From NCBI RefSeq assembly GCF_022539665.2, contig NC_081332.1, forward strand, positions 1,323,773-1,387,772: DNA of 64,000 bases, in the 5' to 3' direction. Made by a program: the position numbers and the translations under genes. The stretch comes from Daphnia carinata. Its lineage: Eukaryota; Arthropoda; Branchiopoda; Diplostraca; Daphniidae. The notes beneath the pieces were generated by a model, which was not told the origin of the DNA, did no database searches, and saw only the letters and a program-made list of their open reading frames with translations. This document shows, piece after piece, positions 11,147 through 22,449 of the stretch (position 1 is the first letter of the stretch; every line of letters begins with the position of its first letter).

Positions 11147-14100
11147 TTAAAATTTGATGATGCGGCGACCGAGGGATCTCAAACCGAACTTGGACTTTGT
11201 GCGGCTGTTGACTCGCGACTCGAAGCGAGCGGAAGCCGGCTTGGTTTCAGCATCGGCCGAGGTAACGACGATGGCAGCAGAGTCATCCTGCGTTTGGGGC
11301 TTTTCTTCGGCCACGTCCTTGGCATCGGCCGGGGTACCGGCGTCGTTGACGAGGATGTACTCGACTTTGCAGTCGGTGCTCTTCTTCGTCTCGTCAGCGG
11401 CTGGGTCAGCTACAACGGCTTCGGCAACCTTTTCTTGTTCTTGTTCGACGACGACGGGTTCGGCAACCTTTTCTTGTTCTTGCTCAACAATGACGGGTTC
11501 GGCAACCTTTTCTTGTTCTTGCTCAAAGACGACGGGCTCGGCAACCTTTTCTTGTTCCTGCTCAGCGACGACAGGTTCGGCAACCTTTTCTTGCTCTTGT
11601 TCTGCAGCAACGGGTTCGGCAGCTTTCTCCTCCTCGGCCACTACGGGTTCGGCAACCTTTTCTTGTTCTGCGGCAACGGGCTCGACAACCTTCTCCTGCT
11701 CTACAACGGCTGGTTCGGCAACCTTTTCTTCTTCAGCAACCTTCTCCTGTTCAACGGCGACGGTTTCAGCAACTTTTTCTTGCTCAACAGCAGCGGGTTC
11801 GGCTACCTTTTCCTGTTCATCGGCGACGGGCTCGGCAACGGGCTCGGCAACCTTCTCCTGTTCAACAGCAACAGGCTCGGCAACCTTCTCCTCTTCAGTG
11901 GCAACGGCTTCAGCAACCTTTTCTTGCTCAACAGCGACAGGTTCAGCTACTTTCTCCTGCTCAACTGGTTCGGCAACCTTTTCCTGTTCAGCAACCACCT
12001 CTTGTTCAGCCACAGCAGGTTCAGCAACTTTCTCCTGTTCAGCAACGGCAGGCTCGGCAACCTTCTCTTCCTCAGCTACCACAGAGTCGGCAACTTTTTC
12101 CTGCTCAGCAACAACGGGTTCGGCAACCTTCTCCTGTTCAGCAACAACGTGCTCGGCAACCTTCTCTTGTTCAGCAACAACAGGTTCGGCAACCTTTTCT
12201 TCTTCAGCAACAACGGGCTCGGCTACCTTCTCTTGTTCAGCAACAATGGGTTCGGCAACTTTCTCCTGTTCAGCAACAACGGGCTCGGCAACCTTCTCTT
12301 CTTCAACAACAACAGGTTCGGCAACTTTCTCTTGTTCGGCAACAACGGGCTCGGCAACCTTCTCTTGTTCAGCAACAGGTTCGGCAACCTTCTCTTGTTC
12401 AACAACGGGCTCGGCAACCTTCTCTTGTTCATCAGCAACAACGGGTTCGGCAACCTTCTCTTCTTCAACAACAACGGGCTCGGCAACCTTCTCTTGTTCA
12501 TCAGCAACAACGGGTTCGGCAACCTTCTCTTCTTCAACAACAACGGGCTCGGCAACCTTCTCTTCTTCAACAACAACGGGCTCGGCAACCTTCTCCTGTT
12601 CATCAGCAACAACGGGTTCGGCCACCTTCTCTTCTTCAACAACAACGGGCTCGGCAACCTTCTCTTCTTCAACAACAACGGGCTCGGCAACCTTCTCCTG
12701 TTCGACAGCCACGGTCTGCTCGATCTTCAAGTCGTCAGCGACGGGCTTTTCCACTTTGTGATCAGACTCGACGGCCTGCACCTGGGCCGGCTCTTCGACT
12801 TCCGTGGCCGTGACGCGATCGGGTATGGCGATGACAGCGGCCGGCTTCAACGACACCTGGGCGTCCCCTTGATGACCAACAGCGAGGCTGCCAGACGAAA
12901 CGACAATCTCCTCGCGGTAGATCAGCGGCTGCTCAGCTGGAACTTTCACTTGCGAATCGGCCTGCGGCAATTGGACGGGCTCACCCGACTGGACCAATTC
13001 CACTTGGATCTTCTCCACCGAGTTGTCCTCGTTCGATTCGGTGGCCGTTTCCACTTTCTCGGTCGATGCGTTCTCCATCGAGTTGTCCTGTTCCTTCGAG
13101 TTGTCCACCTGCACGGGGCTCACAACTTTGGCCGGCTGGTCAGCCTCGAGGACGGCCAGGACGGTGTCTTGCTGGTCGACTTTGTTGGGCGTAGCGACGT
13201 CGGATTCGATCCACACTTCGGGTTTCTGGAAGGTCGGCGTAGCTGGGAATGGCCGCGAAGGGACCTGGACGGCGTCCTGTTCTTGAGGGACGGCCGGTGC
13301 TACTTGGATCCAGATTTCCTGTTGGCTGTCGGGATTTGGCTGGGCTTCGGCCACTGGAACAGCAGCGTCTTCTACGGGTTTCTGTTCTGTAGCTTCAATG
13401 ACGGGCAGAGGGTCGACCTGGACAACGTCGGCGACGACTGGAGTCTCCTCGACAGCCACAACTGGAACAACATCTTCGACGGGCTTCTGTTCAACTTCGA
13501 CGACGGGCAGAGGATCGACCTGGATGACATCAGCGACGACTTCCTGTGCGGGCTCTGCGACTGGAACGACGTCTTCTTCGGGTTTCTGTTCAACTTCAAC
13601 GACGGGCAAAGGATCAACCTGGATAGCTACAACTGGAACAACGTCCTCTTGGGGTTTCTGTTCCACTTCGGCGATTGGGGACAACTCGACGACTTGCTGT
13701 TCATCAGCAACTGGAACGGCCTCCTGTGCGGGCTCGACGACTGGAACAAGGTCTTCTACGGGCTTTTGTTCCACTTCGGCGACGGGCAGAGGATCGACCT
13801 GGACGACGTCAGCGACGACTGGAGTTTCAGGAACGACTTGGACGTCGGGTTCGGCAACAGCGATGATTTGTTGTTCGATGTCGGCCAGTGGATCGACGGG
13901 CACGAATTCAACGACAGCCTCGGGTTGATTGGCGTCAGCAGAGACGACTGGAACGACGATGGCATCATCGGTTTGGCCTACTTGGAAAGCGGTTTCGGCA
14001 ACTTGAACGGGTTCGTCAACGGGTTGAGCTTCAACGGTTTCAGCAACCGCGACGGGTTCCTCAACTTTGGTGGATTCGGCAACCTGATCGGCTGAAGCTG

Positions 14101-15429
14101 CTTCGACGGCTACCTGAACGGGTTCGGCAACTTGTTCGACACTGGGTTCGGCAACTTGTTCGACATTGGGTTCGGCAACCACGGCGATCGGCTGGATTTG
14201 GGCTTCGACAACGGGTTCGACGACAGCCATTGGGGCCGGTTTGTCATCTTGGACGACTTGTTGGACCGCGACGGGCTCTTGGCTGTCGAACGACATTCCT
14301 GATGGAACAACCAACGGGCTGAGTTCGGGCTGATCGAAATCGGCCTCCGATTGGACGGCAGCCACCTGTTGAGTAGGTTCAAACTGGGCCTGTGCCACAG
14401 CGCCCAAGAATCCGTCCTGAGTGGCCGGCTCTTGCAGTTCGGGTTGCTGTTCATTTAGCTGTTGCTGCTGGGCGACGTCCGGCACGAAGTTGCCAACCAA
14501 TTTGCTTAGATCGAACTCTTCTTCTTCCTGTGGTTGGTGATGATCTTCGTTGTGATCGAGCACAAGGACGACGGGTTGTTGAGCTTTCAACCCTTCGTCG
14601 GCCACGTTGGGCGCCACGACGGCGATCACGCCCGCAGCTGTTGGCTTCTGCACCTTCCATTTTTATTCATTGCCAAAAGGTAAAGGTATTTAAACGATGT
14701 TATTATTCGATGTCGTCTATACTTTAACAACGGTTTTTGTTTTGAACGTAAAAAAGGTCATGTTATTTCTAACATAACAATGTGCCGTAGGATAACATTC
14801 CGAATGTATACGTGCAGACGGGGCTCTTATCAGCCACCTGTCTTTATTTTTGTTTTTTTTTTGTTTTGTTTTGTTTTTCAACGCTTTCAGGAGTTTTGAC
14901 ATGGACATCACGACGGTAGAAAATGAATTTAGCCTCGAGCAATGAGAAATATGCAAAGGTGCTATTGCTCCCCCCCACCGATCGTTTGTGGTCAGTTTCA
15001 AAACTTGAATGAAAATGTTAATCTTTTTTTTTTTTTTTTTTTTTTTTTTTGTTTGGTTTTGACAGCGATCCAAATGGCCCCGGAAATTAAAAAAGTCCTT
15101 ACCGGTTGAGGTGTGGCGACGTAGCGCGAGAACGGGGACCAACGGGGCCACCCGAACACGTTCGGGTAACCCGATTGGTAGCCGAGTGACGACGGGTAGC
15201 GATAAGCCGAGTAGCTGGTTGGCCTCATGTACGGCTGATTTCGATTGTAGCCGCTGTAACTGGAATAGCCGCCGTAAGGGGAGCTGTAGTAGTCGTCGGC
15301 CGAGTAAGCAGCCGGCCCGTAATAGGAAGACGGTGGGTAATAGCCGGCCCGTTGCGGGTAATATTGGCGTTTGTACGGGGCAGCGTCGAGCGCTACCAGG
15401 ACAGTAGCCAACAGAACGGCGACCTTCAT
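11147..15429 (-). CDS. Secreted Tyr-rich / acidic EKVAEPV-repeat protein
   Basis: Two exons, 15103-15429 and 11147-14647, join in phase 0 and give about 1,275 residues. The first exon starts with a signal peptide (MKVAVLLATVLVALDAA) followed by a Tyr/Pro/Ser-rich stretch with many YY and SY pairs. The second exon is highly acidic and rich in Gln, Val and Pro. Its first third is non-repetitive. A degenerate repeat (about residues 375-536) carries the core VVQVDPLPV and EQKPVEDVVPV. Then about 430 residues (about 755-1190) consist of an 11-residue unit, typically EKVAEPVVAEQ or EKVAEPVVVEE. The C-terminus turns basic (RTKSKFGLRSLGRRIIKF). Intron 1 contains a run of about 26 T. I know no family for it. 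A secreted structural or matrix role (cuticle, eggshell, adhesive) is only inferred from composition. No TM segment is present beyond the signal peptide. Confidence 0.82.
11404..12712 (-). repeat. 33-bp coding minisatellite (EKVAEPV repeat)
   Basis: Roughly forty head-to-tail copies of a 33-bp unit encode the 11-residue EKVAEPVVxEx block. Copies differ mainly at the two residues after VV (VEE, AEQ, DEQ), and some are shortened or extended by one to three codons. Identical pairs and triplets of units near 12,300-12,690 suggest recent unequal exchange or slippage. Because the repeat avoids stop codons in other frames too, long antisense ORFs arise over it. Confidence 0.9.
13365..13850 (-). repeat. 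Degenerate long coding repeat (VDPLPV / EQKPVEDVVPV)
   Basis: A second, older repeat in the same exon has units of roughly 25-30 residues with the core VQVDPLPVVEVEQKPVEDVV. About five copies can be followed, with insertions between them. It lies upstream (in protein order) of the EKVAEPV block and is clearly more diverged. Confidence 0.7.
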
Positions 15430-18400
15430 TTGTTTTTTTTTCAGGTATAAAATGATGTTGAAATATTTGGGTAAATGACGTCATGGCGAAAAGAGCATCA
15501 AATAACATCGAATCATTCAACGAGTGTCTATAAATAAGGAAGTTTGAAATAATAGCCTTGAAGTGGGCAAACAAAAAGGGATGAGCAATAGACTGTGACT
15601 CTTTCGATGATCTCGAAAGCCTTGGCCAATGTGATGCTTCGTCTATTGGTGCGTGACTGGACCACCAATTTGTCCTTTTGTAGGAAAAAGACATAAAAGG
15701 ACAACCTTCGTTGATTAGAACAACGAAAAAAAAAATAAAGGTGGGATCTGAAATGTTCAATTGACATTTCGCAAGTCGACCGTGTCTGGCCTTTCCCATT
15801 TTCTACGAATTTATTCGAACATTTGAATAGAGTCTAATATTTAAAAAAAAAAAAAAGGGGGGGCGTACTAACAAGTTCAAACACCTTTTTTTTTTTTTTA
15901 GACATTCCTGGAACACGAAAAAAAAAAAAAAAAAGAAATTCATTTTGAAGAAATGGAAAATGAACTTACGTGGAAACGCATGTTGGTTCTCGTACGCAAA
16001 ATCCTGGCTGATTCAAATAAATAAATTGGATGAGAACAAGGAAGTGACTTGTCCGGATGATGAGCACCGACTGACGGTTGGACGATGGCGCTTCACCACT
16101 TTTCAAGCAAGATTTTTTCCCCAGGTAAACAGGGGGTGGGGAAAGGAGGTGGCCAACGTCGTTCCGCGTGTGTCTTCCGGCTGTGACCTTGCACTTGCTG
16201 CTTCGTGAGTTGTCTTCTTTCGTCTGCCAGCCCAAGGCGATTTCCCCTCCAAAAAAACGATGTTCTCTTTTTGTTTTTCAACCCGCCTTCGATTCGCCCA
16301 GCAGTGGCCAGCTCCTCAGCTGGCCAAGTTTTTATTTTGGCTCCTCCTTTTTCCGAGAAACCTTGAAGCTTCTTCCTACCAGCTGATTGCGTCTTGCACA
16401 GGTAAAAAAAAACACGTTCCACCTTTTGCGCTTGTCTCTTAAACGCTCCGCATATGGTGGCCGTCTTTTTCTTTATCTATCGATCCATCTCGAATTCCAA
16501 AATGAAAACATTCAGCGTAGGCCATTTCTCCTATCGGCAAACGTTTGAAATCGAAAGGTTGTCGGCCCTCAACAACACGATTTCTCTTTTTTTTTTTTTT
16601 TTTTTTTTTTGTCTTCTTCCTCCTCCTTTTTTTAAGGGTCAGCAGAGTGAAAAGAAGAAGGCCCAAGTTCAAGGTTTGTTTAAAAAGAATCTCTTTTATG
16701 TTTGCCTCTCTCTTTAAGATGATAACGAGTGACAAGAAGACTCAGCTAAAACCGGCCCGTTCGTCTCTTGTTTGATTGGGCCATGTACGTTTGCCCTTAT
16801 CAGGTGAACGCTGATGATGACCGGGCTCCTTTTGCGTCCTCATCAAATTTTATTGTGCGAAATTTTAAAAGATTTTTACACGAATGATGCAATGACGTTG
16901 CGATGCTTGGAAATCCCGATTGATGTTAGTCATCCGACTTTCATCATTTTGCCCTAATGATTCCAATGCGCTCAAAGACGAATTGAGAATAATAAAAAAG
17001 GAGAAACTTGTTTTGATCGTCAAACTACTCTGCAATTTCGTATTTTTTTTTTTTTTTTTTAAAAAGAATTGTTTTTATTTGAAAACATACATAATGCCGC
17101 ATTCTTTGGTGTATGATGGGACGCAAGGTCGCCTGGCGCCATAGCAAGAATATAAGCCGTTGGGCCGATTGTCCACTAGCAAATTGTTCCAAACAATGGC
17201 CCCCTTTTTTTTTTTTTGTTATCTCTTTCAAGAATAAATTGCAAGGTAGAACGCTGATCCCGTTTAATGTGTCAGCCACACGTTAGTAGGGATCGTATAA
17301 CGCACGTTGTAATGAAAAGCCACTGTGTGTTCTTTAGAAATAAGGCACGCAGATTTAGGCGTTTGGAGCCCAACCCACGTTGTGTGTCTTTGAAAAGAGC
17401 CTCTTCTTATTATGGGCTTTTCGGAATAGCGTGTAGCTATCACGCTCCCGATGGCTTTTTTTGGTGGGGGGGGGGACGCTCGGTGTCGTTGACCCTCCGT
17501 GCACCTTTGCTTCATTCTTCAGCTGCTTCTATCCAGCGAATAGGAAAAAAAAAAAAAATAAAAAATAGGAGCAGCTCCATGAAATATTCATTTCTTGTTT
17601 TTGAAATAGATATATAGGGCGTTGTGGTTTTATAAAATAGATTGAAACAATTCGGGTATTGCGGAATTGTTGAAATAGCCATTAAATAATAGGATACTTG
17701 AAAATTCCTGTAGAAATGTGGAAATGCGGGACTTGGCAATGCAGCCGTTCGTTTCACGCGGACTGAAGGGAAAACTTCTCACGTTTTATTACGTTTTCAT
17801 TTTGCCTGTTGGCTTTTTATTCTGAAGCCATCATCGTTCTTCGTGAATTCTTTGTCAGGAGGTTTTTCTTCTTCTTTTCGGCGCCGTACACTATTATATA
17901 CCCATCACCAGACTTATTCTATTATATAACTATCGTGACCACCCCATTTCTATATGGATGTATTAAATCTTAAAGAATTCAAATAAAAAAATGGCAGACA
18001 AATATTTGATGATGTGCCACTCTATGCAGACGTTCATTTTCACCTCTATAATATTTTTGTTGAACATCTCGTACCAAGTGTACAGACATGGGCGTGTGTG
18101 TGTGTGTCGTGATTTCACGCTAACCTTCACCTTTTTCTCTATGCACGTTTTCAACGACATTCTTTTGTTTGCTGGCCTCAAGGGCTAAACGCGTCTCATT
18201 CTTAATTGCATTTGAATAAAGATATTATTCACGTAGGAGTCGGTCCTTTTGCATTGCCCAAAATAAATACGCACTGTTTGACCTTGATTATAATTATACG
18301 CTTCTCACGTCCCGCGTGTTGTGTCCTACACATATACCCAAAAAAAAAAAAACTGGTACGAAAAATAAAAAATAATCTATTTTAAAAGATCCGGGTCAAA

Positions 18401-19437
18401 AATGGAGTGGGCCCCTTCTATATGCGTGTCATGCCATTCCCGTTATGTCACAATCATCAATCGATGATATCAAATTGCGGGCTCTTACGCAAGAATTGAA
18501 AAAAAAAGAAGGTCTCTTCAATGAGGTGGCGTGAATTTCCGATCGGCTGTTCCACTATAGTCACATGACCGCAAGGGTGGGTCGTGCCCCATTTCACGCG
18601 GCCACCCGTTCGAGGAAATCATTTGGTTTGCACTTACATTTAGTCGACACGATTTGAAACATGGCGATAAACTTCTAGAACGAAAATCATCTTACATTAC
18701 AACCGGTTCAGCGACAAGCGTTTTTCCTTTGAAATGCTTTCGTGATAACCGTAAAAACTTTGGACCGAGGACGACAGTCGCATACCAAATGAGCAGCGTG
18801 AAATTTAACATACAATGGATGCGTTTGCATATGCCGCGGGCTCTATACAAAAGAAAGACGGGCCTTTCAGGCCTATTGTACGTACGATGCAAGTTTCAAG
18901 CACATAACGTAATTGAACGAGAGAAAGCCAGTTTGATCGTCAAAAGCTAATTGATTCGTATAGGCAGCGCAGGTGAAGCCGTCCATTCACATTATTTATT
19001 CCAAAACGGCACAATTCTATTTTTATTTTGGATTTTTTCGTGAACCATCTCGTTAGTGAAACGCCTCAGGCCGTGGTGGACTATCACGAAAATAAAATTT
19101 CGAACGTGGCGCCACATTTCAAAGTGAGTCGGACATCTTTAACTCGATGAGAAATAAAGGGATCTTCCGCGAATCGCTTTACTGGAGCGTGCAAACGTCT
19201 TCCAAAATATGTTTACACGAACAAAACCAAGACACGAGGAAAAACATTCGATCGACAGACTTTTCGGAATGCGCTTTTTATTTTCTAACCGGAAGTCGTT
19301 ACGTAAGCTAAATAATTTTTTTTTTTTCATATTATTTATTGGCGTTTTGAGAGAGATGAACAAATATTTTTAATTTCCAATGATATAAAAAGAAAGACAA
19401 TTAGAAATCATCTAAAAAAAAAAAATGGCTTTCAAAA
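15430..19437. other. Homopolymer-rich intergenic region
   Basis: Four kilobases without a supported gene. Many long A or T runs occur (near 15842-15855, 15888-15899, 15921-15934, 16587-16610, 17042-17060, 17208-17218), with a G-run near 17465-17474 and a GT microsatellite near 18095-18107. ORFs up to 98 codons (for example 18654-18950) show no conserved motif. The part nearest 15430 should contain the promoter of the repeat-protein gene. Confidence 0.55.
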
Positions 19438-20613
19438 TTAGAAACGCTCGTCTTTGTTATATCCTGAGGGTTCCTCGTAGTAATCGGGTTGCGGTGCTGG
19501 AACATTCGACTTTGTCGAACTGCTCCGCGATCGAGTTGGGGCAAGTCTTCCGTTAATTGGAATTAAATTGCGTCTACTCAACTCTTGTCGCAGCTCCTCC
19601 AGGAACTGGTGCTGCATGTGCTCGCCCAGCCGACGTTCCAGTTCCTCCCTGGACATCATTTTCAATTGTTCCATGAAAGGTCCTCTGCTCATATTCGTCG
19701 ACTCCTTTTCTGCCTCTTTTTCTTCTTCTTGTTCTGAAGATGAAATTTGGACATCAGCTGGCTGTTCTTGCATCCCAACCATCGGATACATCTGTTCCGG
19801 CTGGACAGGTTCCATATCCATCATCCCGCTGATGCTGGGCGCTGTTTGTTCATAAACCACGTCAGGTTGATAATGAATCTCTCTCACCTTTAGATCCCCA
19901 ATTTTTTTAATTCAAATTTTTTAAATTGAAAATTGTGAGGTGTGTACCTTGGGCCGTTTCATGCCCATTGATATGAGGATAACTAAAGTTAATGCCAGGA
20001 CGAAATTAACTCCGCTGATCACAGCGACTCCTATTTCCAAATCAAACCACAGCGAGCAGTTGATGCTAGTGTTTGATGTACACGGATGTTGGGCATCGTC
20101 GGAGCCGATCCGCGATGATTCCATGGCAGTGACGGCCGTGGAACCGATGGCCCCGATAGCGGCCATTACGTTCATAAAGACACTGAATCCCAATCTGAAT
20201 ACGAATCAAAACGACGTCAATAATAAAAAAAAAATAGACGTTAAAAATGGATGATGATGGATTGTGTTTGTTACGTGGATGAGGAACGTTTGGAAGAGAC
20301 GCAGCAAAGGCAAAGAATGCCGGTCAAGAGGCAAACAGCGCCGCTGGCCATGGCCATCCCGTTGCAAACGAGGAAGAACTCGTACGAGTCAGCGGCGTCT
20401 CCGAACGTGATGAATACGTACGTCTGCACATGTGAAAACAAATGAATAATCATTGGATTTGAGGTGTTTGAAATAGTACACAGGTACCTGAATGGCTACA
20501 ACAGCAGCGCCTGTGAGGGCCATCAAAACGGACGGGACGTTGGCACTGTCCGTCGTTGGTTTTCGATGCCCATGTCCAGGTGATTTGTCGTGATTGTCAC
20601 CAATGTCCGACAT
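19438..20613 (-). CDS. Four-transmembrane protein (paralog 1)
   Basis: Four exons in transcript order: 20488-20613, 20275-20423, 19948-20194 and 19438-19887, 323 residues. Four hydrophobic helices are evident: about residues 29-50, 56-84, 92-113 and 140-163. The short loop between helices 3 and 4 holds DDAQHPC and a second Cys (INCSLW), so a disulfide is likely. After helix 4 comes a long cytosolic tail that is acidic, Met-rich and then basic (LEELRQELSRRN). The neighbour at 21017-22449 has the same helix order, the same HPC loop motif and identical positions and phases for introns 1 (phase 0, after the Gln closing helix 1) and 2 (phase 2). The third intron lies after helix 4 here but inside the loop in the neighbour. 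It is not a tetraspanin (no CCG motif). Function is unknown; a claudin/MARVEL-like junction role would be a guess. Confidence 0.85.
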
Positions 20614-21016
20614 GTTTTGACCTTCAACGTTTGAGAACAAAGACGGTCCACTTCCTTATTTGAAACTGCGCGTATTGAAATGCTAAATCGAACTAGGTTC
20701 GATTGCGCCAACTGACGGACAGACCACCAGCCATAAGGACGTCGAACGATGATATCCCCGATGTCACGATAAAATAGGTGGAAAATGTCCTGAACTGATA
20801 ATAAGAAACAAGGTTCGAGACTGCGTGAGTCTGATAAAAACTAGATGTTTACATTGATGCTGATAACAAACGATTACAAACACATTATCAGTTCATATAG
20901 TCTCATGCATCGTGCCAATCTGCTTCCCATCTTAAAAAAATAAATGACACATTCAAATGATGATGACAAAAACGATTTTTATTTTCTGTCCAAAAATCAA
21001 TAGGGGGAAAGAAATT
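20614..21016. other. Spacer between the two four-TM genes
   Basis: About 400 bp between the start of paralog 1 and the stop of paralog 2, both on the minus strand. It must contain the paralog 1 promoter. Nothing else is recognised. Confidence 0.5.
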
Positions 21017-22449
21017 TTAATAGCGATAAAGGCTGCTGTTGTTGGTGGATGGTTTGGACGGGACGGGCGGAGCTGGAGCGCGTTGCCTTTGATTGTGCAG
21101 CACTTGCAATCGTCCTCGATTCGTTTGGCTGTGCAGAGGCACTTCGGGAGCGACGCGTTGAGGCGGGCGGTATTGCAAAGTGGGCGATGTCTTTGGCGAT
21201 GGTTTGACGGCCGCCTGCTGGGCCATTTGCTGTTGCAACGACAATTGCTGCAAGTGATAGCTGTACTGCGGATTCAAATCCTGGTACGAATGTCGGCTAG
21301 GCTCGGGCGATCTCGGCTTGCTGGGCAAGTTGTTGTTGTAGGCGCTGTACGGCCCGTCCTCTCCCTTCACTTGCGGCTTGTTGTTGTTGTTGATGCGCAC
21401 GATGGGCTGTTGCGGCTCCATGGCCGGTGAGTGATACGGTGTCACGTGATGCTCGTGTTTGTCGGCATGTTTGCCACCCGAGAGGCCCATAAAGATCACG
21501 CAGCCGATGAAAATGTACTCGCCAAATGCCAGTCCGCTCAAGACGGACACGGTCACTTCCAGGGCCAGCCAATTGGTGCCTTTTTTGAAAATTGTATTTC
21601 ATTATTAATCAATTATATTGATTGAATTGTGTTCATACAAATGAGAGGCGTGGGCACTGATGTGTTTGTTTGCGAATCGGATGATGCGCTGCACGGATGT
21701 TGCGAGTCCGTGTTGACGGGCGTGTTGAGCCAATCGGCTTCCAGGGCCGTCAGAACGGTAGACGCTGCAGCCGCACCTGCTCCCACGACGGCCAATATCA
21801 TCCCCCATAAAAGCCTGTTATGTCCACACACAATTTTGAAACAAGAAAATGGCATTCGTTGTTAACACTAAAGGATACAGTTAGAAATAGCCTATAGCGT
21901 TTGCGTTGAATGTTGCACTTGTCTCTTATTGACGAGATTACGAATGTTGGACTCGTTTTTGAGGACGCCAAGATAAAAACGTACAGTGCCACTCGCTAAC
22001 GGTTTCCGTTTGCCCGAAAACCTGATGAGCAACTACACGTCCGATCTTATTCCAATTGGAATCAAACAAAAACTAAACGTTCCAAAAGGTGTTCAACTGA
22101 ACAATTCAATTCATCTAAAGGTTATTTACATTTTGGTAGTTGTCTCTTCGGTGAAGGCGACGATGTAAAAAATGCCAAAGAACAAAGAGGCAGCGCTGTT
22201 GGCCAGGGCCATTCCGGTGTAGGCATTGCTCCAGCTCGTGCTGTCCGTCCCTTCGCCGTACACTTGGCTGTAATAGCCAAACACGTACAACTGCGCGGGT
22301 AAACATCAATCGAACGTGTCAAATCAAATGAATGCCTGAATGAGTTTTGAAAATAAATACAACACCTGCATGCCGAGGATAAACAGACCCCAAACAGTCA
22401 AACAAATGGCCCCGATCAGCCCCATTTTCTTGTTCAATTTCGGATACAT
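21017..22449 (-). CDS. Four-transmembrane protein (paralog 2)
   Basis: Four exons in transcript order: 22366-22449, 22130-22290, 21639-21814 and 21017-21579, 327 residues, with introns in phases 0, 2 and 1. Helix 1 covers about residues 9-28 (GLIGAICLTVWGLFIL), helix 2 about 56-75, helix 3 about 83-103, and helix 4 about 149-170 after a loop with DSQHPC and a second Cys (LICTNWLALE). The cytosolic tail of about 150 residues is rich in Pro, Gln and Asn, with short SH3-type proline motifs (APAPPVPSKP) and a C-terminal tyrosine. It is a tandem paralog of the gene at 19438-20613. Its three intron phases (0, 2, 1) match those of the array gene at 33799-34484. Function is unknown; the tail suggests scaffold binding at the plasma membrane. 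Confidence 0.85.

Noticed and set aside
11154-12761. 535-codon + strand ORF of SATFSCS repeats
   Set aside because: Another shadow frame over the same minisatellite, with no start context, signal or splice support.
10988-14095. 1,035-codon + strand ORF rich in GNLFLF
   Set aside because: It lies antisense to the EKVAEPV-repeat gene. The 33-bp repeat lacks stops in this frame, so a long shadow ORF is expected. The opposite frame has a signal peptide, matched splice sites and sensible composition.
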